A DNA stretch of 64,000 bases from Wylensekiella montiformis (GTDB lineage Bacteria; Bacillota; Negativicutes; Selenomonadales; Selenomonadaceae), in contig NZ_VUNL01000010.1 in assembly GCF_009697385.1 (NCBI RefSeq), positions 1 to 64,000 of the forward strand, given 5' to 3'. Made by a program: the position numbers and the translations under genes. How positions within the stretch are numbered: the first letter of the stretch is position 1; every line of letters starts with the position of its first letter. Below the pieces are notes generated by a model. That model ran no database searches. It saw only the letters and a program-made list of their open reading frames with translations, and had not been told where the DNA came from. Shown in pieces: positions 46,096-55,320 of this stretch.

Positions 46096-47394
46096 ATGGA
46101 AAAAGTTATTCAGATTGCCTTGCTGGGAGCTGGAACAGTAGGGTCTGGCGTGGTCAAGGTACTAGAAATGAATCGTCGGCAGATTACGGAGCGTGTCGGC
46201 GCACCGATCCAGCTGAAGACGGTGCTGGTTCGTACTTTGGGGAAAGCGCGCCCGGAGCTTGCATCCTATCAGGTAACGGATAAAATTGAAGATATTCTCA
46301 ACGATGAGGAGATCGATGTCGTTGTGGAATTGATGGGCGGTATTCATCCGGCCCGTGAATATATGCTTCGTGCTATGGAAGCCGGAAAAAGCGTGGTTAC
46401 GGCCAACAAGGATGTCGTCGCACAGTTCGGCAAGGATATGTTCGATATGGCAGAACGGCAGGATGTAGATTTCTTGTTTGAAGCCAGTGTCGGCGGCGGA
46501 ATTCCTATCATTACGCCGCTCAAGCAGTGCCTGACTGCCAATAAGGTGACGGAAATTATGGGCATTGTCAATGGAACAACGAATTATATGCTTACCAAGA
46601 TGACCGAGTGCGGCAGTGATTACAATACGGTATTGAAGGAAGCACAGGAAAAGGGATATGCTGAAGCTAATCCGTCGGCAGACGTCGATGGGCTTGATGC
46701 GGCCCGCAAGGCGGCTATTCTGGCTTCGCTGGCTTTTAATACGCGGGTGGAGCTCAAGGACGTTTCAGTGGAGGGAATCACGAAAATTACGCCGGCTGAC
46801 ATCGATTATGCGAAGAATTTGGGCTATGTCATTAAGTTGCTGGCGGTCGGCAAGGACTCTCCGGAGCATGGAGTGGATGTGCGTGTTCATCCGGTATTTC
46901 TGCCGGAGGATCATCCGCTGGCTTCGGTCAATGGCGTGTTTAATGCGATTTTTGTACGCGGCAATGCGATTGGAGAGGCTATGTTTTATGGACAGGGAGC
47001 CGGTTCCCTGCCGACGGCATCGGCTGTTGTATCGGACATTATCGACGTGTCCCGTGATATTCTTCATCACACCTTTGGCCGCGTCCGCTGTACCTGTTAT
47101 GAGAAAAAGAAGCTGTGCCCGCTGAAGGAAACCGAATCGTCGTATTATGTTCGCTTGCTGGTCGATGATAAGCCGGGCGTTCTTGGCTTTGTTGCCACAG
47201 CGTTTGGCGATGCCGGCGTCAGTCTGAAATCGGTCATTCAGACTCAGCGCAATATCATCGAACATGCAGAAATTGTGGCGATTACCCATATGGTACGGCA
47301 TGAACAGATGGAACAGGCGCTGGATGTGCTGAACGGGCTTCCTGTGGTTGATGAAATCCGCAGCGTGATTCGTGTGGAAAAGGAACGGGGGTAA
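46096..47394 (+). CDS. hom: Homoserine dehydrogenase
   Basis: Reduces aspartate semialdehyde to homoserine with NAD(P)H. The Rossmann motif LLGAGTVGSGVVKVL is at residues 8-22, the catalytic region includes NGTTNYMLTKM and EANPSADVDGLDAARKAAIL, and a C-terminal ACT domain (about 350-430, RLLVDDKPGVLGFVA) suggests threonine feedback. The start is ATG 46096, with AGGGAGG 8 bases upstream, giving 432 residues. thrB follows after 4 bases. Confidence 0.95.
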   Translation: MEKVIQIALLGAGTVGSGVVKVLEMNRRQITERVGAPIQLKTVLVRTLGKARPELASYQVTDKIEDILNDEEIDVVVELMGGIHPAREYMLRAMEAGKSVVTANKDVVAQFGKDMFDMAERQDVDFLFEASVGGGIPIITPLKQCLTANKVTEIMGIVNGTTNYMLTKMTECGSDYNTVLKEAQEKGYAEANPSADVDGLDAARKAAILASLAFNTRVELKDVSVEGITKITPADIDYAKNLGYVIKLLAVGKDSPEHGVDVRVHPVFLPEDHPLASVNGVFNAIFVRGNAIGEAMFYGQGAGSLPTASAVVSDIIDVSRDILHHTFGRVRCTCYEKKKLCPLKETESSYYVRLLVDDKPGVLGFVATAFGDAGVSLKSVIQTQRNIIEHAEIVAITHMVRHEQMEQALDVLNGLPVVDEIRSVIRVEKERG

Positions 47395-47398
47395 GGCT

Positions 47399-48337
47399 GT
47401 GAGCAGTCAGAGTATTACGGTACGTGTTCCCGGCACCAGCGCGAATTGCGGACCGGGGTTTGATTCCATTGGACTGGCGTGTACCATTTATAACGATTTG
47501 GAGCTTACCTTGCTGAAGGAACCGGGATTAAGCATTACTGTCCACGGCGAAGGCGAAGAAAATATTCCCTGTGACAAGCGGAATATCGTCTGGCGTTCCG
47601 TTCGCTATTTGCTCGGAAAGGCGGGGCGCGATAAGGAATATCGGGGGGCGGTGATCCGCATGCGGAATCATGTGCCGTTGTCCCGAGGCCTGGGAAGCAG
47701 TGCAACCGCTATTGTAGCGGGGCTGAAAGCCGCCAACGTCCTGATTGGCAATCGGTTCAGCCGCCGGGAGCTTCTGCAGTTTGCGACGGAGATCGAGGGG
47801 CATCCCGATAATGTTGCGCCGGCGATTTTCGGCGGGTTTACGGTAAGTACAGTGACCGACGGAAGAGTGGAATGTTTCAGCTTTATGCCGAAGTCGCGTT
47901 TGCGCCTTGTGGTTGCCGTACCAGATTTTCCGCTCTCGACGCGCAAAGCAAGATCGGTGCTTCCCGCGCAGGTCCCGATGAAAGATGCTGTCCGGAATAT
48001 TGGCAAGGCAGCGATGATGGTTGCTGCGCTTTGCCGGGGAAATGATCGCTTTTTGCACCATGTGTTTGACGATGCCCTGCACCAGCCGTATCGTGCGCGG
48101 CTGATTCCCGGAATGTATGATGTCTTTGCCGCAGCGCGTAAAGCCGGGGCTCTGGGAGCCAGTCTCAGCGGTGCAGGACCGTGTCTTATCGCCTATACCC
48201 TGGAGCGTCGGCACTGTGAAGAAGCGGTGGGAAAGGCCATGCAGGACATGTTTCATCGTCATGGCGTTCGTGCCAGAATCTTTACTTTGGATTTGGACAG
48301 CCGCGGAGCACATATTGTGAATAAGAATAATCATTGA
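47399..48337 (+). CDS. thrB: Homoserine kinase
   Basis: A GHMP-family kinase that makes O-phosphohomoserine, the substrate of ThrC (7355-8842). Motifs are VPGTSANCGPGFDSIGLA at the N-terminus, the phosphate loop PLSRGLGSSATA near residue 93, and GASLSGAGPCLIAY near the C-terminus. The start is GTG 47399 with a GGGGG-type site upstream, giving 312 residues. It is last in the ACT-hom-thrB operon. No T-tailed terminator is seen after it, only a small CAGAGG/CCTCTG dyad at 48362-48377. Confidence 0.93.
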   Translation: MSSQSITVRVPGTSANCGPGFDSIGLACTIYNDLELTLLKEPGLSITVHGEGEENIPCDKRNIVWRSVRYLLGKAGRDKEYRGAVIRMRNHVPLSRGLGSSATAIVAGLKAANVLIGNRFSRRELLQFATEIEGHPDNVAPAIFGGFTVSTVTDGRVECFSFMPKSRLRLVVAVPDFPLSTRKARSVLPAQVPMKDAVRNIGKAAMMVAALCRGNDRFLHHVFDDALHQPYRARLIPGMYDVFAAARKAGALGASLSGAGPCLIAYTLERRHCEEAVGKAMQDMFHRHGVRARIFTLDLDSRGAHIVNKNNH

Positions 48338-48473
48338 AGGCCTTTCCCTTCGAGGATGAAACAGAGGAACCCCTCTGCAGCGTTCGGTTCAGATAGAGAC
48401 GATGGCGTTTTCTGCTGATTCCCGGGCCATCCTTGGAGAGAAAGGCTGTTTCTTTGCGAAAGAAGGAACCATC

Positions 48474-49748
48474 ATGACGGAAAACGAATTTGTGCGGAAG
48501 GTGCGCGACCGGGGAGGGCGGGCTTTTCTGGTCGGAGGCTGGGTGCGTGATCAATTCCGCGGAGAGGCGCCGCATGATAAGGATTATATGATATCCGGAA
48601 TGGCCGAATCGGATTTTGCTGCACAATTTCCTGAGGCACGGAAGGTGGGAAGATCCTTTCCCGTTTACCTTGTGTATATAGATGGCAAGGAGTGTGAGGT
48701 AGCTTTTGCCCGGCGGGAATATAAAGCGGGGAGCGGGTATCGCGGTTTTGTAGTGGAAAGTGATCCTTCCGTAACGGTGGAGGAAGATTTATTTCGCCGG
48801 GATACTACGATGAACAGTCTGGCTATCGAACTTCCCTTTGGGCGATGCCTGGATTATTACGGAGGGCGGAAGGATATCCGGGCAAGGCGTATCCGCGCGG
48901 TTTCGGCGCATTTTTGTGAGGATCCGGTTCGCGCTTTGCGGGCTGCCCGGCAGGCTGCAGCATTTCAGTTTTCCATTACAGAAGAGACCATTGCTTTCAT
49001 GCGGTCCTGTCGGGACGAATTGGCGCAGGAACCGCAGGAACGCTTGCTGGGCGAATTGAAACGCGCTCTGCAGACCGAGAAACCATCTGTTTTTTTTGAA
49101 ATGCTGCGGCGCGCTGATTTGCTGTCGGTTACTTTTCCGGAGATTGCAGCTCTCATTGGCAGGACCCAGCCCGCTGCTTTTCATCCTGAGGGCGATGCCT
49201 ATTGCCATACGATGATGGTTGTGGATCAAGTCGCTAAGGATACTCCTTCTGTACTGGCGCGATTTTGCGGGCTGGTTCATGATTTGGGCAAGGGAACAAC
49301 ACCGCGGGATATGGAACCGCATCATTATGGTCATGAACAGAGAGGGGTGGATGTGCTACAGAAATGGAACAGGCGGATGACGCTGCCGCGAAACTGGATG
49401 CAGGGCGGCGTTTTTCTTATCCGGCAGCATATGCGGGCGCCTCGTCTGACAAAGGCGGGGAAAATTGTCCGCCTTCTTTTGGACGCGGAACGATCCGTCC
49501 TGTCGCTGTCGGAGTTTTGTGCGGTCATTCGGGCGGACCATCATAGTCTTCCCATTTATCTTGAACGGGCAGAGGAGATAATAGAACGGATGCATACGGT
49601 TAACGGAAGAGATTGTCCGAGGGAAATACGCGGTCATGAAGTGGGGAAATGGCTCCTTGACCGTCAGATTTGCGTGTACCGGGATTTTCTGGTCCGGGAG
49701 GTATCCGGAAGAAATATTGATAAATCTTCGGAAAGTAGCTATAATTAA
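48474..49748 (+). CDS. cca: CCA-adding tRNA nucleotidyltransferase with HD domain
   Basis: A class II nucleotidyltransferase. The head motif is AFLVGGWVRDQF, followed by the metal aspartates of DKDYMI and the RRD segment LFRRDTTMNSLAIEL, with RALRAARQAA binding RNA. A C-terminal HD domain contains LVHDLGKGTTP near residue 270, like the phosphohydrolase domain of E. coli Cca. Since CCA is encoded in all five tRNA genes here, a repair role is expected; poly(A) polymerase or partial-CCA activity is not excluded. The start is ATG 48474 (MTENEFVRKV, 424 residues), with AAGGA nearby; a longer frame opens at 48402. Confidence 0.85.
   Translation: MTENEFVRKVRDRGGRAFLVGGWVRDQFRGEAPHDKDYMISGMAESDFAAQFPEARKVGRSFPVYLVYIDGKECEVAFARREYKAGSGYRGFVVESDPSVTVEEDLFRRDTTMNSLAIELPFGRCLDYYGGRKDIRARRIRAVSAHFCEDPVRALRAARQAAAFQFSITEETIAFMRSCRDELAQEPQERLLGELKRALQTEKPSVFFEMLRRADLLSVTFPEIAALIGRTQPAAFHPEGDAYCHTMMVVDQVAKDTPSVLARFCGLVHDLGKGTTPRDMEPHHYGHEQRGVDVLQKWNRRMTLPRNWMQGGVFLIRQHMRAPRLTKAGKIVRLLLDAERSVLSLSEFCAVIRADHHSLPIYLERAEEIIERMHTVNGRDCPREIRGHEVGKWLLDRQICVYRDFLVREVSGRNIDKSSESSYN
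49717..49745 (+). promoter_or_regulatory. Promoter for the gamma carbonic anhydrase gene
   Basis: TTGATA at 49717-49722, 17 bases, then a perfect TATAAT at 49740-49745. It lies in the last codons of the upstream gene. Confidence 0.75.
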
Positions 49749-49792
49749 GACATCAGAACCACGCAATCTGAAATATCAAGGAGGCGATATTC

Positions 49793-50311
49793 GTGAGCAA
49801 TATCATTCCCTATCGCTCGAAGAAGCCAGTTATTGATCCATCGGTTTTTCTGGCGCCCACGGCAACCGTGGTCGGTGATGTAGAAATCGGTGCAGGATCA
49901 AGTGTTTGGTTTAATGCAGTTATTCGCGGTGATTTTCAGAAGATCACCATTGGCAAGCATACCAATATCCAGGATAATGCTACGATCCATGTTATGGCGA
50001 ATGTACCGACAAAGATCGGTGAGAGCGTCATCATCGGACATAATGCCATTGTTCATGCCAGTCGGATCGGTAATAACTGTTTGATCGGCATGGGATCGAT
50101 CATTCTCGGTTATACGGATATTGGCGATAATGTGGTCATTGGAGCGGGAACGATGATTACGCAGCATAAAAAAATACCGTCGAATTCGCTGGTTTACGGC
50201 AATCCGGCACAGATCATTCGTTCGTTGCGCGATGATGAAGTAGAGGCATTGCATGATTCTGCAATGAATTATGAGCAGGTAGCTAAAAACTATCAGGCAG
50301 AATTGCTGTAA
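49793..50311 (+). CDS. Gamma carbonic anhydrase-like hexapeptide protein
   Basis: A left-handed beta-helix protein of the YrdA/PaaY family, predicted trimer. The three zinc-ligand histidines are plausible in NATIHVMANV and IIGHNAIVHA. Hexapeptide repeats such as IGAGSSVW and IGDNVVIGAG run through residues 25-150. The 172-residue length is typical. Carbonic anhydrase activity is proven for only some members, so bicarbonate supply for carboxylation is inference. The start is GTG 49793 after AGGAGG. Confidence 0.87.
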   Translation: MSNIIPYRSKKPVIDPSVFLAPTATVVGDVEIGAGSSVWFNAVIRGDFQKITIGKHTNIQDNATIHVMANVPTKIGESVIIGHNAIVHASRIGNNCLIGMGSIILGYTDIGDNVVIGAGTMITQHKKIPSNSLVYGNPAQIIRSLRDDEVEALHDSAMNYEQVAKNYQAELL

Positions 50312-50348
50312 TTCGTGATATCAATCAAAATAAGGGGATCTTATACGA

Positions 50349-50786
50349 ATGGAAAAAACACTTGTACTTATTAAGCCCGATGCTTTCGCAAAACATTACA
50401 GCGGGGATATCCTGAAACGATATGAACAGGAAGGCTTCCGGGTCGTCGCCATGAAGCTTTTGAAGATGGATGAAAGGCTGGCCTCTATTCATTATGCAGA
50501 ACATATCGGACGGCCGTATTATCGTGATCTTGTCGGGTTTATGACCTCAGCTCCCTTGATTGCCATGGTATTGGAAGGTGATCACGCGATTGCCCGTGTC
50601 CGTGAGATCAACGGAAAAACCAATCCGGCTGAGGCAGCGGAAGGAACGATTCGCAGGCAGTTTGCTGCCAGCGGCAGCCGCAATGCGGTCCACGCATCGG
50701 ACAGTCCGGAAAGTGCAAAGCGGGAAATTTCCATTTTCTTTAATGAAACGGAAATCTTCGATGAAGATTATCATGTGAAAGACTGA
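50349..50786 (+). CDS. ndk: Nucleoside diphosphate kinase
   Basis: Transfers phosphate among NTPs and NDPs through a phosphohistidine. KTLVLIKPDAFAK opens the protein and the active histidine is in NAVHASDSPESAKRE near residue 116. The 145-residue length is normal. It is in a short run gamma-CA, ndk, cobalamin adenosyltransferase with gaps of 37 and 12 bases. Confidence 0.95.
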   Translation: MEKTLVLIKPDAFAKHYSGDILKRYEQEGFRVVAMKLLKMDERLASIHYAEHIGRPYYRDLVGFMTSAPLIAMVLEGDHAIARVREINGKTNPAEAAEGTIRRQFAASGSRNAVHASDSPESAKREISIFFNETEIFDEDYHVKD

Positions 50787-50798
50787 GATGAGGATATT

Positions 50799-51293
50799 AT
50801 GAGCGTTACCACGAAAACAGGAGACGGAGGAAAGACCAGCCTGTATACAGGAGAACGGGTGGATAAGGGATCCCTGCGGGTGGAAACGTATGGCACGATT
50901 GATGAGGTCGGCTCTGCTCTTGCCATGGCCCGCGCCTTTTCGGCCCGTCCGGAGATTCAGGAGCAGATTTACGTTTTGCAAAAAGAACTGACTTTGCTGA
51001 TGGCGGATTTTGCCAGTCTGGGCAGCTCGCCCCGCATTACGGAAGAACATATCCGATCTATTGAACAACGCATCGATGACGCGGAAGCAACACTACCGCC
51101 GATCAAGGTATTCCTTGTGCCGGGAGATACGAAAGCGGGAGCTATGCTCGATCTGGCGAGGGCGACAGCCCGGCGCGCGGAGCGGTGTGCCTGCCGCCTT
51201 GCTGCGGAGGAAGAAGTGGCGGATACAGACCGTCGGTTCCTTAACCGGATCTCTGACTATTGTTTTCTGCTCATGCGCTTGGAAGAGCGCTGA
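50799..51293 (+). CDS. PduO-type cob(I)alamin adenosyltransferase
   Basis: Transfers the adenosyl group of ATP to cob(I)alamin to give coenzyme B12. The N-terminal TKTGDGGKTSLYTGERV binds ATP, YGTIDEVGSALAMARA follows, and the C-terminal RATARRAERC and NRISDYCFLLMRL helices are family hallmarks. The 164-residue length is slightly short but complete. Adenosylcobalamin is the cofactor of methylmalonyl-CoA mutase, so this gene fits propionate fermentation; the mutase is not in the window. Confidence 0.92.
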   Translation: MSVTTKTGDGGKTSLYTGERVDKGSLRVETYGTIDEVGSALAMARAFSARPEIQEQIYVLQKELTLLMADFASLGSSPRITEEHIRSIEQRIDDAEATLPPIKVFLVPGDTKAGAMLDLARATARRAERCACRLAAEEEVADTDRRFLNRISDYCFLLMRLEER

Positions 51294-51323
51294 TTGCGTG
51301 ATACAGCAGAATAGCGTCGAGAA

Positions 51324-51359
51324 AAAGAAGGATAGTCTGCAGGCAGGCTGTCCTTCTTT
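51324..51359 (+). terminator. Hairpin after the adenosyltransferase gene
   Basis: AAAGAAGGATAG and CTGTCCTTCTTT pair over 12 bases with one G-U. The T tract is within the stem, and GCGG follows, so termination may be partial. Confidence 0.6.
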
Positions 51360-51427
51360 GCGGTTGCAAAAGCAGGGTAAAAATGATAAGCTAAGGAAGT
51401 AGTTGAAGTGAGCAAAGTCGCCTGTTT

Positions 51428-52597
51428 ATGGCAGAAAAGAGATTGTGTATTATGTGGGGAAAATTATGCGCCGGAATTTTAGGAGTTTTAATCATGGCAG
51501 GATCGGCTGCCGGGATGCAGGCAGAGGCTGCTGGTACGGCACCGGCACAACAGGCCGCAGATCAGCGCAGCTCCACGGCGCAGCTGAAAATATCCATTAA
51601 TCTGGCGGCCAGATCATTGGCACTCTATAGGGACACGGATAAGATACGGCTTTATCCGATTGGTCCGGGAGCTGCGGATACACCAACGCCGGTTGGGTAT
51701 TATAAAATTCAGGAAAAAGACGTCAATCCGACATGGACGGATCCGGATACCGGAGTCTCGATCCCCTCAGGGCCGGATAATCCGCTGGGGTATCGCTGGA
51801 TGACGCTGAAGGGCAATATTGGCATTCATGGCACAAATCGTCCGGATTCCGTCGGCCATCTGGTTTCGCATGGGTGTATTCGCATGCGTGAGAAGGATGT
51901 CGAAGCTTTGTTTGATTTGGTTCATGTAGGTACACCTGTTGAGATCACATATAACCGGGTCGTTGTGGAAAAAGCCCCTGATGATACGGTGGTATATTAT
52001 GTTTATCCGGACGGATATGGTTGGCAGAAGCTTCGGCCGGAAGACGTTCAGAAATGGCTTTCCGGTTATGGCGTGGGGGATTTTGTTTCCGATTCAGATA
52101 TTGAGGCAAAGATTGATGCTTCGGACGGAGAGCCTACCTTTGTGGCGAAGGTATATCCACTGTATCTCAATGGCATTCGGCTGAAGAAGCAGGCTGTTGT
52201 TCAGGATGGGATCACTTATTTGCCCGCCAACGATCTGGCTGAGGCATCAGGGATTGATCTTGGCTGGAATCCGGAAAGCGGTATGCTGATCAGCACGCTG
52301 GGACAGGCTAAAGGCTATGATAAACGCGACGTTCTGTATTGCCGGGCAGAGGATACGGCGGTTTTGTTTCATCTGGATGGTGCCATCGATGAAAACAAGC
52401 GTTTTGTTTTGACCGCAAAGAAAACAAGAGAAATGATGGATACAGCCGCAGAGGAAAAAGCGAAAACGGCAGAGCATGGTTCAGAGCCATACGCTGCCGG
52501 CGTCACGGAAGCCGCTTCTGCTGAGCAGCAAAAGCCGGCAGATGGCAGTGCCAGCCGAAAGACACTGGATCAGATCTATCAGGAAGCAACGAAATAA
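51428..52597 (+). CDS. Secreted L,D-transpeptidase (YkuD family)
   Basis: A cysteine transpeptidase that forms 3-3 crosslinks in peptidoglycan or links proteins to it. A signal peptide spans residues 9-35. The YkuD domain (about 55-180) has the HGTNRPDS histidine and the catalytic C150 in SHGCIRM. A second beta domain (about 235-300, YPLYLNGIRLKKQAVV) resembles copper-amine-oxidase N-terminal-like folds often attached to wall enzymes. The tail is low complexity. The start is either ATG 51428 or ATG 51452 (MWGKLCAG); neither has a strong binding site. The substrate target is not determined. Confidence 0.87.
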   Translation: MAEKRLCIMWGKLCAGILGVLIMAGSAAGMQAEAAGTAPAQQAADQRSSTAQLKISINLAARSLALYRDTDKIRLYPIGPGAADTPTPVGYYKIQEKDVNPTWTDPDTGVSIPSGPDNPLGYRWMTLKGNIGIHGTNRPDSVGHLVSHGCIRMREKDVEALFDLVHVGTPVEITYNRVVVEKAPDDTVVYYVYPDGYGWQKLRPEDVQKWLSGYGVGDFVSDSDIEAKIDASDGEPTFVAKVYPLYLNGIRLKKQAVVQDGITYLPANDLAEASGIDLGWNPESGMLISTLGQAKGYDKRDVLYCRAEDTAVLFHLDGAIDENKRFVLTAKKTREMMDTAAEEKAKTAEHGSEPYAAGVTEAASAEQQKPADGSASRKTLDQIYQEATK

Positions 52598-52703
52598 TCA
52601 GGGGATATTCTTTAGAACTGTCAGGAATCGGGCTCAGTGAGTACAGATGCCTGGCAGTTTTCCGCTTTTTCTATGGCAGTGCGAACAAGAGGAGAGGATT
52701 GTT

Positions 52704-55319
52704 TTGAGTCAGCGTTTTGTGATCTTGGACGGCAGCAGTTTATTGTATCGGGCGTTTTATGCCCTGCCGATGCTTACGGATTCCCGGGGAGAGCCGACGA
52801 ATGCCATCGTCGGTTTTTCGAACATGCTGACCAGACTGTTGGGGCAATGCCAGCCTGATGCGTTGGTTATCGCATTTGATAAAAGCAGAACAACATTTCG
52901 TACAAAAAAATATCCGCAATATAAAGGGACGCGTGATAAGACACCAGAAGAGCTGCTGGCACAAATTCCGCTGCTTCGTGAATATGCTGCCGCGTTCGGA
53001 GTGGCTTTTCTGGAAAAGGAGAACTATGAGGCCGACGATATCATCGGCACGTTAGCTTCATCCGCTGCGGCAGAAAAACATGATGTCATGGTGGTGACCG
53101 GCGACCGCGACGCCCTTCAGCTGGTGCGCCCGAATCTGCGTGTTCTTTTGACCAAACGGGGCATCACGGATATGAAGGAGTATGATGAAGCGGCATTCCG
53201 GGATGAATATGGAATGGATCCCATCCGCCTCATTGATCTCAAAGGGCTTATGGGCGATACATCGGATAATATCCCCGGAGTGCCAGGTGTGGGGCCGAAA
53301 ACCGCTGCCAAACTGTTGCAGCAATATGGAACCTTGGAAAATGTATTGAATCATGTGCAGGACATTTCGGGGAAAAAGCTTCGGGAGAGGCTGGAGAGCA
53401 ATCGCTCACAAGCTATTTTATCAAAGGAACTTGCTACGATTGAACTTCATGTTCCTGAATTGCCGCTGCAGGTGGATTCTTATATCATCCGTCCTGACCG
53501 GGATGAGATGCGGGCCTTCTGTGAGCGGTATGAACTGCGCGCTGTGTGGAAAAACTTCCAGAAATGGATGGGCTATGAGGAAGAAACTCGTGAAACAGCG
53601 GCTGGTCAGGGGAAGGCAGAAGCGGATCTGTCTTATCAGAAATGGTCAGCAGAGGATATCCATGCGTTTCTGGAGCAAACAACCCCATTTTCTCTCAGCG
53701 GTGTTTTCTCCGGCACGGCTCCCTTTGAGCAGCTGCAGGGGCTGGTTGTCTGCATGGATCAGGCAGGGCATGCTGGTTATATACCGGCAAATCATCCGGC
53801 ATTTTCCCGTTTGCTGGCAGCGATCGGTGATTGCCGTCCTGTAACGGTTTTTAATCTGAAACGATATTATCATGCCGGGCTGCATGCCGGTACCGTTTAT
53901 TTTGACGTCCAGCTGGCGGATTATCTGCTTCAGCCCGAATTGTCTTCCTATGACCTGAAGAAATTGTCACAGCAGTATCTTTCGGATCGTTCGGTGCCGG
54001 AAGCGTTTTCGGACGAAATCGAACAGGCCGTATGGGAGGCAAAGACTCTTTTTGCCCTGCGTGAAAAGATTGCGGCAGATCTGGATGAGCGCGGCATGAG
54101 AACGCTTTATGAGCAGGTGGAACTTCCGCTGGTTGAAGTGCTTTCGTCGATGGAACAAAACGGCGTATTTGTCAATCAGACACAGCTGGAACGCAAGGCT
54201 GCGGAGGTGGAGGCGCACATTCAAACCATTCAGCAGAACATTTACGAGCTGGCGGGGGAGGAGTTTAATATTCATTCGCCGAAGCAGCTTGGTGAAATTT
54301 TATTTGACCGGCTGGGGTTGCCGGCTGTTAAAAAGACGAAGACGGGCTATTCTACTAATGCCGAGGTTTTGGAATCCCTGCGCGATCAGCATCCGATCAT
54401 CGAGCAAATTTTGGCTTATCGAATGTGGACGAAGCTGAAATCCACATATCTTGATGGGATCGGTGAACTGATTCATCCGGATTCCGGCCGTGTCCATACG
54501 AGCTTTAATCAAACGGTTACGGCGACGGGCCGGCTTTCCAGCTCCGATCCGAATCTTCAGAATATCCCGGTGCGTACGGAAGAGGGCAAGACGATCCGGG
54601 CGCTGTTTGAGCCGGGCGAAGGGTATGACTGTCTTGTTTCGGCGGATTATTCTCAGATTGAACTTCGTTTGCTGGCGCATATGTCGGGCGACGTGAATTT
54701 CATTGACGCCTTTCGCCGAAATCAGGACATTCACGCCAGAACGGCATCCGAAGTCTTTGGCGTTCCTTTGGAAGAGGTTACGCCGGAACTGCGCCGCAAG
54801 GCGAAAGCCGTCAATTTTGGCATTGTTTATGGTATCAGCGATTATGGGTTGTCACGCGATCTGCATATACCGAAAAAAGAAGCGGCAGGTTATATCCGCA
54901 GCTATTTTGAACGGTATCCGGATGTGAAAAAATTTTTGGACAGCATGGTAGAGCAGGCGCATAAAACCGGAAGCGTGACAACGTTGTTTGGACGCCGCCG
55001 GGATCTTCCGGCAATCAATAGCCGGAACTTTATGCAGCGTTCGTTTGCAGAGCGTATGGCAATGAATACGCCGATACAGGGGACAGCCGCCGATATCATA
55101 AAGCTGGCCATGATTTCGGCATACCGCAGACTCAGGGATTCCGGCCTGAAGAGTCGTATTCTGCTGCAGGTTCATGATGAGCTGGTATTGGAGTCCTGCC
55201 ATGATGAACTGGCGCAGGTGTCCGATATTTTGCGGCAGTCTATGGAACAGGCAGCGGAGCTTTCTGTTCCTCTGATCATTGATATTCATGCTGGGAAAAA
55301 CTGGGCGGAGGCGAAATGA
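52704..55319 (+). CDS. polA: DNA polymerase I
   Basis: Repair and Okazaki-fragment polymerase of family A. The N-terminal 5'-3' nuclease (about 1-290) has FDKSRTTFR, EADDIIG and GDRDALQL. The middle 3'-5' exonuclease fold is degenerate: the DxE motif is missing, NLK is followed by RYY instead of a metal Asp, and the YxxxD motif is absent, so proofreading is probably lost, as in Bacillus and Thermus enzymes. Polymerase motifs are DYSQIELRLLAH, RRKAKAVNFGIVYG and QVHDELVLE. The start is TTG 52704, with GGAGAGG 6 bases upstream (871 residues); the frame reaches back to 52647 but without a site. Confidence 0.94.
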   Translation: MSQRFVILDGSSLLYRAFYALPMLTDSRGEPTNAIVGFSNMLTRLLGQCQPDALVIAFDKSRTTFRTKKYPQYKGTRDKTPEELLAQIPLLREYAAAFGVAFLEKENYEADDIIGTLASSAAAEKHDVMVVTGDRDALQLVRPNLRVLLTKRGITDMKEYDEAAFRDEYGMDPIRLIDLKGLMGDTSDNIPGVPGVGPKTAAKLLQQYGTLENVLNHVQDISGKKLRERLESNRSQAILSKELATIELHVPELPLQVDSYIIRPDRDEMRAFCERYELRAVWKNFQKWMGYEEETRETAAGQGKAEADLSYQKWSAEDIHAFLEQTTPFSLSGVFSGTAPFEQLQGLVVCMDQAGHAGYIPANHPAFSRLLAAIGDCRPVTVFNLKRYYHAGLHAGTVYFDVQLADYLLQPELSSYDLKKLSQQYLSDRSVPEAFSDEIEQAVWEAKTLFALREKIAADLDERGMRTLYEQVELPLVEVLSSMEQNGVFVNQTQLERKAAEVEAHIQTIQQNIYELAGEEFNIHSPKQLGEILFDRLGLPAVKKTKTGYSTNAEVLESLRDQHPIIEQILAYRMWTKLKSTYLDGIGELIHPDSGRVHTSFNQTVTATGRLSSSDPNLQNIPVRTEEGKTIRALFEPGEGYDCLVSADYSQIELRLLAHMSGDVNFIDAFRRNQDIHARTASEVFGVPLEEVTPELRRKAKAVNFGIVYGISDYGLSRDLHIPKKEAAGYIRSYFERYPDVKKFLDSMVEQAHKTGSVTTLFGRRRDLPAINSRNFMQRSFAERMAMNTPIQGTAADIIKLAMISAYRRLRDSGLKSRILLQVHDELVLESCHDELAQVSDILRQSMEQAAELSVPLIIDIHAGKNWAEAK

Positions 55320-55320
55320 G